From NCBI RefSeq assembly GCF_009649845.1, contig NZ_WJIE01000024.1, positions 23,271 to 87,270 on the forward strand: DNA of 64,000 nt, in the 5' to 3' direction. The translations under genes and the position numbers were made by a program. The notes under the pieces were generated by a model. The model made no database searches. It saw nothing but the letters and a program-made list of their open reading frames with translations, and was not told where the DNA came from. Below, in pieces: positions 27,601 to 35,800 of the stretch. Origin of the DNA: Polyangium spumosum (GTDB lineage Bacteria; Myxococcota_A; Polyangia; Polyangiales; Polyangiaceae). Positions within the stretch are counted from its first letter, which is position 1. Every line of letters starts with the position of its first letter.

Positions 27601-27928
27601 GATGCTGGCCCGCGCGCTCGCCATCGCGTGTGGCGCGCCCCCGGACGCGGGAGAAGTGGAGACACTCGCGGAGCGGGCGGTGGCTTGCAAGGTCCCTGGC
27701 CTCGGGATTCAGGCGCTTGGCCTGCTGGGTCGAGTTTCCCCCGAAATGAAAGGTCTACGGAAGGATGCGATCGCGGGGCTCGTGCGGGAGATCCCGAGGA
27801 CAAACTGGGATCGGCGGATGGATGTGCTCTCCGTGAACGAGTCGCTGGAGGGAGTCGTCGACACGCCGGGGGAGAGGGTCGGTGACGACGATGGCAACGA
27901 CGGCCCGGAACGTCCCGCCGCTTGTTGA
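24689..27928 (+). CDS. Ser/Thr kinase fused to an ATPase and TPR-like regulator domain
   Basis: A 1079-residue multidomain regulator. After an acidic, probably disordered N-terminus, the kinase domain starts near 58 (YTLVRHLGRGAHGDV), with VALKWM lysine (about 88), HRDLKPEN (about 180) and DFGIS (about 201); all catalytic residues are present. A second unit has Walker A GPRGSGRS (about 355) and a Walker B-like VLFADDAE (about 427), a STAND/AAA ATPase as in PknK-type kinases. The rest (about 650-1079) is alpha-helical and Ala/Glu-rich, consistent with degenerate TPR repeats. No membrane segment is seen. It is likely co-transcribed with the 23991 gene from the sigma-54 promoter, placing a kinase that could phosphorylate an FHA activator inside the inferred regulon. 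Confidence 0.88.
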   Translation: MPPAVDAAATQTESEPLEEDSSAAAHETALADTFLADPPEHAEAASASLDEQGRTIEDRYTLVRHLGRGAHGDVWAADDRILGEQVALKWMRVAHGSMRARIRREITTLRMLRFPGVVRLIDEGIADGRPFLVMELVEGRPFPGAEKPPGTPRRIPWRTLAGSALALLETLSHVHAAGVVHRDLKPENVLVRPDGRPVVLDFGISRLQAPGSERLTSAGQLVGTPLYVAPEQILGRTVDARTDLYAIGVMLYESLTGRVPHEAKDVTSMLRARLVKPALRVEELAPELPAVVARVIDRLLATRIEDRFGSAAEVLAALRGESTNPSARLPWLGRRTAVHEVVDAVQAGRSVDIVGPRGSGRSRCMQEASRELAARGWSAAWTRPSRAPLGSILPLLGEPAGGAELRLESALAWADDALSRALGERAVLFADDAEMLDPWSAKILARYREVPGGVVRSLVSRPPGVSSDEVVEVAPLDEAVLAQLFSGPDKLFHLREDAARALWERTDGLPARIEAELLAWTHLGLARRDGPLFAVDRDALSRLHAGLVVVPSAAMTANDLDDPLHVEETLRWLSLAGRPLTLMQLARVMQCAPWRVEAACEALVLRGAVRRQRHDSFEGRGRVDYPWNELQRAEAHRAIAAILEPGDEGRLHHLLSAGLAREAAREAAVAARRYAVEGDLDAATAALAEGLRAAREQGATPEEAEILTTWAKSAFAQYTPRALDRVLYELTRARTRGAELDRLESLLRAGLAAPGAGGLHALEMADDIEPFQDPELERRRHRIRITAVAARASASLLAEVLEEVEAWAEQSGHPLAQLSLVEGRALQRYHEGRFQEAAALHAQAATLEPWKTGRISLTLNSASALLEAFRHAEAAERATEARALAAQCRDPYWEGRAEWLIRAARYRMGELEGPDHEFVDAVARVGALDLEALVCLNEAAAAMRAGMLGEGAALAGRAASVWLGMGRPFATMLARALAIACGAPPDAGEVETLAERAVACKVPGLGIQALGLLGRVSPEMKGLRKDAIAGLVREIPRTNWDRRMDVLSVNESLEGVVDTPGERVGDDDGNDGPERPAAC

Positions 27929-28054
27929 ATCTCGGCAGCCAGATCCTGGCTCCTGCCAAGGGGCACGATTGAGCCGGGCTCGGCGGGTCAACGAGCGCCG
28001 CTCGGCCCCGAGGCCCCGTCCCAAACGAAGCTGAAATCGGTGGTGCTCGTGGTT

Positions 28055-29914
28055 TCACCAGTTACTGGAGAAGAGTTTCACCGTGGGGAGCGCGTCGCCC
28101 ATTTCGCCGGGGCCGTCGCCGCGGCTCTCGAAGTCTCCAAGGCCGAGTCGATTGCCGAGCCCCCAGCATTTGACGGCGCCGATGGAGAGGAGCGCGCAGG
28201 CGTGGAGGTCATTTGCCGTGATGGCCGCGGTCGTGAAGAGCGCGCCCTTGTCGTCCGCTCCGAGGGCCACGACGGGCAGGGCATCGCCCATCTCGCCCGG
28301 AGCGTCGCCGCGGTCGTTCAGGTCGCCGAGGCCGAGCGAGCCGTAATCGTTCTTTCCCCAGCATCTGACGCCGCCGCCCGGCCCGAGCGCGCAGGTCCCG
28401 TTGTTGCGCGCCGTGATGGCCACGGCCCACGTTCCGTTCCCGAGCTTCACCGCGGGGAGGTTCGTTCCCATCTCGTTCGGCGCGTCGCCGCGATGTTCCG
28501 TGTCCTCCAGACCGAGCTGGCCAAACTCGTTGCCCCCCCAGCACTTGACCATGCCTTCGTCCAGGATCGCGCAGGTATGTGTATACCCGCCTGCCGAGAT
28601 GCTCTTGACGGGCTTGTCGGTCCCGAGATCCACATAATCGAGGGCCGCGCCCAGCGTGCTGGGTGTATTGCCTCGGTCGTTCGTGTCGCCGAGGCCGAGC
28701 TGGCCATAAAAATTCCCTCCCCAGCATTTGACCTTGTCGTTGAACAGGATCGCGCAGGTGTGCGTCGCCCCCGCCGTGATGGCCTTGACCTTGCCGCCAA
28801 GCTGCAGCTCGGGGAGCGCGTCGCCCATCTCACCCGGATCGTCGCCGCGGCGCTCGGTGTCGCCGAGGCCGAGCTGCCCCGAGTCGTTCAAGCCCCAGCA
28901 CTTGACCATGTCGTTCGAGAGAATCGCGCAGGTATGGTAGACGCCCACGGCGACGGCCTTGGCCGTCAAACCCTGGCCGAGGTCCACGGCCGGGAGAAAC
29001 ATGCCCATCTGATTGGGCAGGTTGCCGCGGTGCGCAGTGTCGCCCAGGCCGAGCTGACCGAACTCGTTGGTCCCCCAGCATTTCAAGGCGCCGCCCTCGA
29101 GCAGCGCGCACGCGTGACCATTGACCTCGATACGCGTGGCCACGCCGTCGAGATCCACCGGCGGCAGAGCGCTCCCCATCTCGTTCGGCTCGTCCCCGAT
29201 GTTCATGCTGTGGCCCAGGCCGAGCGAGCCGTACGCGTTCAATCCCCAGCACTTGATCCGGCCGCCGCTCAGACGCGCGCAGGTGCCCAGGCCGCCCGCG
29301 GAGACCTCCAGGACACGCTGCTCCTTGCAAACGGCGGAGCATGCATCGGCGTCCGACGTGCCCCCGTCGTCGCATTGCTCACCGTTGCCCGCCGAGACGA
29401 TGCCGTCGCCGCATTTGCAATCGGCGCCCTCCTCCTCCACGAGCCCGTCGCAATCGTCGTCGACCCCGACCGTCGCGCACTTCTCGTCGTCGGGCAGCAC
29501 CTCCCCCACGCACGCCCCGACGGGATTGCCCTGGGCATCACATTGCTGGATCCCGCTCTTGCAGGCGCCGATCCCCAGGGTGCCCGTCGACCCCCCGTAA
29601 CAGGGCGCCGACGGCAGCGGGGCGTGGCTGGGGACCGAGCCCACACAACGATCCTCGGTGCAAGGATTGCCGTCGTCCTCCACGTCCGACTCGACGATGA
29701 CGACCTTCACGTCTCCGTCGCCGTCACAGACCACCTCGGTGCAATCACCCGCCGTCTGCTCGGGGAGCGCCGTCCCCTCGGCTTTGCCCTCGCAGAACGC
29801 GCTCCCCGTCGCACGCGGCTCTCCCTCGTCGATCCCCAGCACCGCATTGCAGCTCGCGACGGCAGCCGCCGCCGCAAAGGCCGCGCCGAGCCCACGCCAT
29901 CGCATCGATCGCAT
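28055..29914 (-). CDS. RCC1-repeat lipoprotein (module 1)
   Basis: A 619-residue exported protein. A lipoprotein signal ends in AAVASC near residue 22. A Cys-rich region (about 35-215) includes a CGDG...CDDGG unit of the myxobacterial Cys-rich repeat class (DUF4215). Seven RCC1 blades follow, each with the core HTCAIL...KCWG and GQLGLGDT, enough for a full seven-blade propeller. RCC1 domains are protein-interaction platforms; on the cell surface this may be a receptor or adhesin. The start at 29914 follows the previous stop by 2 bases (GGTGAGGATG), which indicates coupling; a second ATG at 29905 is better spaced from the ribosome site. Paralogous to 44276-46717. Confidence 0.88.
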   Translation of the reverse strand: MRSMRWRGLGAAFAAAAAVASCNAVLGIDEGEPRATGSAFCEGKAEGTALPEQTAGDCTEVVCDGDGDVKVVIVESDVEDDGNPCTEDRCVGSVPSHAPLPSAPCYGGSTGTLGIGACKSGIQQCDAQGNPVGACVGEVLPDDEKCATVGVDDDCDGLVEEEGADCKCGDGIVSAGNGEQCDDGGTSDADACSAVCKEQRVLEVSAGGLGTCARLSGGRIKCWGLNAYGSLGLGHSMNIGDEPNEMGSALPPVDLDGVATRIEVNGHACALLEGGALKCWGTNEFGQLGLGDTAHRGNLPNQMGMFLPAVDLGQGLTAKAVAVGVYHTCAILSNDMVKCWGLNDSGQLGLGDTERRGDDPGEMGDALPELQLGGKVKAITAGATHTCAILFNDKVKCWGGNFYGQLGLGDTNDRGNTPSTLGAALDYVDLGTDKPVKSISAGGYTHTCAILDEGMVKCWGGNEFGQLGLEDTEHRGDAPNEMGTNLPAVKLGNGTWAVAITARNNGTCALGPGGGVRCWGKNDYGSLGLGDLNDRGDAPGEMGDALPVVALGADDKGALFTTAAITANDLHACALLSIGAVKCWGLGNRLGLGDFESRGDGPGEMGDALPTVKLFSSNW

Positions 29915-29916
29915 CC

Positions 29917-30909
29917 TCACCACGCCCCCTGCACCCCGACCCGGGTCGGCGAAACCTCGAGCCCCCATCGAACCCGCCCCGTCTTCTCGGGTCCGCCCTT
30001 CGACGAGGGCGCCGTGATCAGCAGGACCACGCCTCCCGCCGCCAGCACGCCGCCCACCACGAGCGCCGCCGTGGCCCCGTTCCCGAGCCCCACCGCCTGC
30101 CGTCGCAGATCGAGCCCCGTCTCGTCGCACGTGTTCTGCGCGTCGCAATGCCCATCTTCATTGCTCGCGTTTTTTTTCCCCACGGCCAGCCCCGCGAGCA
30201 ACCCGCTCGCCCCGAGCCCCGCGGCCCCGACGACGATCGTCGCGATACCGACGGGCCGTTGCCAGGCGCGCGGCGCGGGCGCGGACGCGGCTCCGACGGG
30301 CGGAGCGGCCGCCGCCGCTTCGAGCATGGGCACCTTCAGCCGCTCGTTCACGCCGTCCGCGCCGATCACCACCTTGCCCGACCACGGGCGATGGCCCGGC
30401 GCTTTCACCTCGATCACGTGCTCGCCCTTGTCGACCGGCACCGCCGTCCCCCAGAGCGCCTCGCCGAGCGCGAGTTTGTCGCTCGAAATGGTGAGCCCGG
30501 GCAGGGCGCGCACCTCGTCCGGGACCTCCACCGTCAACGTCGCGAGCAGCGGCTTCAAGGCCGCGACCTTCTTGCCCGCCTCGACGGCGCGTGGCGCTTG
30601 CCCGGCGCGGCTCGCCAGCGTCTCCAGGAGCCCGTATTGCGCCCACGCGCTCGCGAGGCGGCCCTGGGCCTCGTAACACCGGGCGAGCGTCTCCTTCGCG
30701 CCGAGGGCCTCGGGGAGCATCTTCGAGGCTTGTTCGAGCTTCGGACACGCGCTCGTGTAGTTCTTCGCGTCCATCTCCTCGACGGCCTGATCGAAGAGGG
30801 ACTGGGCTGCGGCCATGACCTGGGGATCGGCGGACTGCGCCCTCGCCGCGACAGGGACGAACAGCAGGGCCAGGACGAGCGTGCAGGAGCGCAAGGGGAG
30901 ACCAGGCAT
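29917..30909 (-). CDS. Exported repeat protein with PEGA-like part and C-terminal anchor (module 1)
   Basis: A 330-residue protein if started at MPGLPLRS (30909), which opens a signal peptide ending AARAQ. Residues about 30-130 form TPR-like helices with the family mark CPKLEQAS and CYEAQGRLASAW. Residues about 140-225 are a PEGA-like beta domain (KGEHVIEVKAPGH). Two Gly/Ala-rich hydrophobic segments surround a Cys pair (CDAQNTC) near the end, which may anchor it in a membrane. This family is common beside Ser/Thr kinases in myxobacteria. The frame is open upstream through a kinase fragment (30910-31182), so a 421-residue fusion starting at 31182 is possible. Paralogous to 46768-47811. Confidence 0.82.
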   Translation of the reverse strand: MPGLPLRSCTLVLALLFVPVAARAQSADPQVMAAAQSLFDQAVEEMDAKNYTSACPKLEQASKMLPEALGAKETLARCYEAQGRLASAWAQYGLLETLASRAGQAPRAVEAGKKVAALKPLLATLTVEVPDEVRALPGLTISSDKLALGEALWGTAVPVDKGEHVIEVKAPGHRPWSGKVVIGADGVNERLKVPMLEAAAAAPPVGAASAPAPRAWQRPVGIATIVVGAAGLGASGLLAGLAVGKKNASNEDGHCDAQNTCDETGLDLRRQAVGLGNGATAALVVGGVLAAGGVVLLITAPSSKGGPEKTGRVRWGLEVSPTRVGVQGAW

Positions 30910-31182
30910 GACGAGGTTCACCAGAGGGTGGGACGCTTGCTCGGAGGGGGGGACGTAGGAGGGGGGGGACGTCGGCGGTCGCGCCGCCGGGCGCGCGGCG
31001 GACGCAGAGGCCGTGCTCGCAGCCGCAGGGGCGGGCGAGGGCAAGAGGAGCTTGATGGCGAAGAGCTCGCCGAGCTCCAGGTGGCGCGCCGCGACGACGC
31101 GGCCCATCCCGCCCTCTCCGAGCGAGCGCTCGACCCTGTACTTGCCGAGGAGGACGTCGCCGGGCTTGACGGAAGTGTCCAT
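30910..31182 (-). pseudogene. Truncated Ser/Thr kinase N-lobe, in frame with the next gene
   Basis: From ATG 31182 the translation gives a kinase start: GKYRVERSLGEGGMGRVV (glycine loop) and LFAIKLLL with the beta-3 lysine. It then passes straight into a Pro/Ala/Ser-rich linker. The catalytic loop, DFG and C-lobe are all missing. The linker resembles the tails of full kinases in this window, so an internal deletion is likely. There is no stop before the exported-protein gene, so this may be read as an N-terminal extension that turns the signal peptide into a membrane anchor. The intact counterpart is the kinase at 47873. Confidence 0.7.
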
Positions 31183-31394
31183 GGGGAAGGTGCGGATGGG
31201 GGCGAAGGAAGCGGGGCCTGGAGAGCCCTCCACGCCGACGGCGCCCGTATCCTACCAGCTAGGGGCTTCCGCACCAAGAGAAGCGAGGGGGGCGTTCTCG
31301 GGCGAGCGGGTTCCATTCCTCCCCCCTCGAGGGTCGGCGTGCGGTTGGAATGATGAGGGGGTGAGTCCACCGGTGACGGTCGCGTCGGCCGTAT

Positions 31395-32354
31395 TCACCG
31401 TCCAGCGCCATTTCTGGGCGCCTCGGCTCCCTGAGGGGCACGGCCGCGGGAGATTTTCAGCGCATACGTGATCGACGCTTGCAGGTTCGCGCACGTGACG
31501 ATGCCCGAGAAATCGGCGCCGACCTCCACGAGGGTGCGGGCCACCTCGGCGCGAATGCCGCTCAGCACCATCTGCGCGCCGAGCAGGCGCGCGGCGTGTG
31601 CGATCCGGACGAGCGCGCCGGCCACCTGCTCGTCGAGGGCGACCACGCCGGTGACGTCGAGGATGGCCACGCGCACGCCCCCGCCGCTGATGCCCGCGAG
31701 GAGCACCTCGAGCGCCCGGTCGGCGCGGTCTGGATCGATCGCGCCGACGAGCGGCATGGCGACGATGTCGTCGCGGATCGGGACGAGGGGCGTGGAGAGC
31801 TGGCGCAGGCGCTCCTCGCTGGCCCGCAGCGCCTCGTACGCCCGTTTTTGCTCGGTCATGTCGAGGATCTGCGAGATGAAGTGGACGGGCTCGCCGCTCT
31901 CGTCACGCACGAGGGCGACGTGTAGCAGGGCGTGGACGATCGAGCCGTCCCGGTGGATGTACCGCTTCTTGAGCTGGTAGCGCGGGATCTCGCCGCGGAC
32001 CGTCTTTCCGACGAGCTCGACGTCGATCTCGAGGTCGTCGGCGTGCGTGATGTCCTGAAAGCGCAGCCGCACGAATTCTTCGGGCGTGTATCCGAGCAGC
32101 TCCGCGAGCGCGCGGTTCACGCGGACGAAGCGGCCTTCCAGGCTGACGATGGTCATCCCTATCGGAGCACAATCGAACGTCTGCTGGAATCGCTCCTCAT
32201 TGAGGTATCGCTCCCGATCGGCGAGCGCGTGGTCCTCGCTGAGCCGGCGCGCCTCCTCGACCTGGGCGCGGAGGGCCTGATTCTCCGCCGCAAGCTCGGC
32301 ATTGCGGCTCCGTAAATCAGCGTAGGTGAACAGCTGTGATGTGTCGTCGCTCAT
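31395..32354 (-). CDS. PAS-STAS protein, RsbR-like stressosome component
   Basis: A 319-residue soluble protein, started at MSDDTSQLF (32354). A coiled coil (about 15-50) leads to a PAS domain (about 55-165: FQQTFDCAPIGMTIVSLEG, YTPEEF, DGSIVHALL) and a C-terminal STAS domain (about 195-300) with the RsbR-type mark ILDVTGV and LDEQVAGAL. In RsbR proteins a Thr in DITG is phosphorylated by the RsbT kinase, and here the Thr is kept. Such proteins form stressosome-like hubs that switch partner phosphatases or regulators. No RsbS or RsbT gene is adjacent, so it may act alone or with distant partners. It is divergent from the NRPS-PKS gene across a 467-bp gap and could share control elements with it. 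Confidence 0.87.
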   Translation of the reverse strand: MSDDTSQLFTYADLRSRNAELAAENQALRAQVEEARRLSEDHALADRERYLNEERFQQTFDCAPIGMTIVSLEGRFVRVNRALAELLGYTPEEFVRLRFQDITHADDLEIDVELVGKTVRGEIPRYQLKKRYIHRDGSIVHALLHVALVRDESGEPVHFISQILDMTEQKRAYEALRASEERLRQLSTPLVPIRDDIVAMPLVGAIDPDRADRALEVLLAGISGGGVRVAILDVTGVVALDEQVAGALVRIAHAARLLGAQMVLSGIRAEVARTLVEVGADFSGIVTCANLQASITYALKISRGRAPQGAEAPRNGAGR

Positions 32355-32821
32355 GTCGCTATGATCCAAACGCTTTGTCAGGTTACACCCTACCCGCGCC
32401 TCGGGGAAACCTTCGTTTGTCATTTCGCAAGGCGACGTCCAGATGTCGACGTCTTCACAAAGTGCCGCTGGAGCGCCACCCCATCGCGGGTCCAGGCACA
32501 GCAGCTCGTATTTTATTTCGCTGTGTCAGCTTACCTGCGGCGTGCGATAACCATCGCCACAGGTAGCTGAATAGGCAAAAGTAAGGTTTGTAGTCTTCGA
32601 GTGGACGCTACCTAAGCGCCACAGCGCACGCGTCGCCATGTATTTGCTCGTCGGTTGACGTGCGCCCCCTCATCCCACCATGATGGCCTGGCACGCGGCG
32701 GCAACATGAAGTTTCTTCTTATCCGTCGTTCCAGAATTCCGATGACGACTCGTTCCTGAGGCGGCGTACCGTCGACCTGCGTCATCCATGCACGATTCGT
32801 GGGGGGGCAAGGAGCCGATGA
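32355..32821. promoter_or_regulatory. AT-richer divergent control region before the NRPS-PKS gene
   Basis: A 467-bp gap with visibly lower GC than its surroundings. It contains direct copies of CGACGTC seven bases apart near 32430-32450, a TACCTG/CAGGTA inverted pair near 32535-32565, and a wider GCGCAC/GTGCGC pair (32624 and 32660). A -24-like TGGCACG occurs near 32690, but its -12 GC is one base too close for sigma-54. AAGGAG 7 bases before ATG 32822 is the ribosome site. The promoters themselves are not resolved. Confidence 0.5.
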
Positions 32822-35800
32822 ATGAGCGTCGCCGACACGGGGTGCATCGTACCTGCAGCCTGGAATGACACTGCGGTCGCCTTCCCCGAACACGCCTGCC
32901 TTCACGAGCTCGTCGAGGCGCAGGTCGAGCGCACGCCGGGCAGCGTCGCCGTCATCTTCGAGGGTCGGGCGATTTCCTATCGCGAGCTCGACGAGAAGGC
33001 GAATCGCCTCGCCCACCGGCTCCGTCGCTCGGGCGTCGGCCCGGAGAGCCTCGTAGGCGTCTGCCTCGAGCGCTCGCTCGAGCTCGTCATCGCGCTCCTC
33101 GCCATTCTCAAGGCCGGCGGCGCATACGTGCCCATCGATCCCGAGTACCCGCGCGAGCGCGTGGCCTTCATGCTCGCCGATTCGGGGGTCTCGCTCTGTC
33201 TCACGCACGCTCGGCTCACCGGAGCTCTCCCCCCTTTTTCCGGCCAGTTCCTCGTGCTCGACGCCATGGCCGACGATCTCGCCCGCGAGAGCGTCGAGGG
33301 GCCGCCACGGGTCATCGGGCCGCAAAACCTCGCTTATGTCATCTACACCTCGGGGTCGACCGGGCGGCCCAAGGGCGTCCAGATCCCGCATCGCGCCGTC
33401 GTCAACTTCCTCGCGTCCATGCGCAAAAGACCGGGGATCACGGAGCGGGACGTGCTTCTCGCGGTCACGAGCCTGTCGTTCGACATCGCCGGCCTCGAGA
33501 TTTTTCTGCCGCTCGCGGCCGGGGCGTGCCTCGTGGTCGTGAGCCGCGCGGTGGCTGTTGACGGCGCGCGCCTCTCGGCGCTGATGGCGCAGCCCGGCGG
33601 CGGCGCGGGGGCCTGCACGTTTTTCCAGGCTACGCCGGCCACGTTCCGGCTCCTGCTCGAAGCGGGGTGGGAGGGGAGCCCCGCGCTCAGGGTGCTCTGC
33701 GGGGGCGAGGCCCTGCCGCGTGATCTGGCGTCGAAGATCCTCGACCGAGTGGGCTCGCTCTGGAACGTCTACGGCCCCACGGAGACGACGATATGGTCCA
33801 CGCTCCATCAGATCACCTCGAAGACGGCGCCGATCCTCATTGGTCGCCCCATCGCGAACACGCAGGTCCACCTCCTCGACGCGCGCATGGAGCCCGTGCC
33901 CATCGGCGTGCCCGGGGAGCTGTTCATCGGCGGCGTGGGCGTGGCCCGCGGCTATCTGAATCGCCCCGAGCTCACGGCCGAGCGATTCCGACCCGATCCC
34001 TTCGCGCGCGAGCCGGGGGCGCGCATGTACCGCACCGGCGATCTGGCGGCGTGGCAGGAGGACGGCAATCTCGCGTACCTGGGCCGTATCGACGATCAGG
34101 TCAAGATCCGCGGCCACCGCATCGAGCTCGGCGAAATCGAAGTGGTGCTGCGTGAGCATTCCATGGTGCGCGACGCCGTCGTGTGCGCACGCGAAGACAC
34201 GCCCGGGGACAAGCGCCTCGTGGCCTATTTCGTCCCGAGGGCGCGAGGGGCAACAACCAACCTCGACGAGGAGCAAGTCGGCGCGTGGCGCGACATCTAT
34301 GACGGGGCTTATCGCCAATCGAGAGCCGAGGATCCGACCTTCGACGTGACGGGCTGGATGAGCAGCTATACCGGCGAGCCCATCCCCGAGCCGACGATGC
34401 GCGTCTGGCGGGACAATACCGTCGCGCGCTTGCTCTCGCTCGGCCCTGCGCGCGTGTACGAGATCGGCTGCGGGACGGGCCTCCTGCTCCACCCGATCGC
34501 CCCCCATTGCCGGTCCTACGTCGGCGCCGATTTCTCCGCCGCGGCCGTCGAGCGCCTCCGCACCGTCTCGACCGCTCGCGGCCTCTCCCAGGTCACCGTC
34601 GAGCAGCGCGAGGCCATCGATTTTTCCGGCATCGAGCCGGCCTCCTTCAACCTCGTCGTCCTCAACTCGGTCGCCCAGTACTTCCCCGATCGCCATTACC
34701 TCGAGGCCGTCCTCTCCGGGGCCGCGCGCGCGCTCCGGCCCGGGGGCGCCATCTTCCTGGGCGACGTGCGCTGCCTGCCGCTCGCGGAGGCCTTCCACGC
34801 CTCGGTCGAGTTTTCCCGGGCGAGGAGCGACGAGCCCGCGGCGGTCCTGGCCGAGCGCATCCAGCGCGCCGTCCGCGCGGAGGGCGAGCTCTTGCTCGCG
34901 CCGGGCTACTTCGAGTCCCTCCGGTCCGTGGTGCCGGAGATCTCCCACGCCGAGATCTGGCTCAAGCGGGGCCACGGTGCGGACGAGATGACCCGTTTCC
35001 GCTACGACGTGCTCCTCTTCGTCGGCGAGGTCGGAGAGTCCGTCACCGTCGCGACGACGAGGCGCTACGCCGAATCCTTTGGCAGCCTCGCTTCCCTGGA
35101 GCGATGGCTCGCGGACGAGCGGCCCGAGCGCGCGGAGATTCTCGGTATCCCGAACGCGCGTGTCCTCGCCGATTGTATCGCCGCGCAAAAGGCGCGGGGG
35201 CAGGAGGGGACCGTCCACGAGGTTCTCTCCGAGGCGGCGCGCGGAGCGACGGACGCCGTAGCGCCCGAGTCGTTATGGGAGATCGGCGAGCGGCTCGGTT
35301 ATGGCGTTCGCGTCACGTACTCCCGCACCGCCGGGCCGAGCCACGTCGACGTGCTCTTCGAACCACCTCTCGAGCAGGGTCGACCGCGGCCCTGGCGCGT
35401 ACCCCAGGGCGCGTCCGGCTCGCTCGACACCCTCACCAGCCACCCCTCGCGCAAGCAACACGCGCCGCGCCTCGTCTCGGCGCTCCGGGCGTTCCTCGGA
35501 GACAGGTTGCCCGAGCCCATGATCCCCTCGATATTCGTGGCGCTCGAGGCGCTCCCGCTCACTCCGAATGGCAAGATCGACCGCCGCGCGCTCCCCGCGC
35601 CGAGCGCGTCTCGCCCCGAGCTCGATCAGGGCTTCGTGCCACCCAGGACCCCGCTCGAAGAGACGGTCGCGAGCATCTGGCGAGAGATCCTCGACCTCAC
35701 GCGCGTGGGCGTCGCCGACGATTTCTTCGACCTCGGCGGGCACTCGCTCCGCGCCGTGCAGGTCCTCTCCCGCATCCGGCGTGACCACGGCGTCGACATC

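Noticed and set aside
27929..28054. Terminator after the kinase-ATPase gene
   Set aside because: Only a 5-bp AGCCA/TGGCT stem is visible, too weak to call.
32660..32705. Sigma-54 promoter upstream of the NRPS-PKS (TGGCACG at about 32690)
   Set aside because: The distance between GG and the following GC is 9, not 10, and the -12 box is not TTGC-like, so it is not reported as a promoter.
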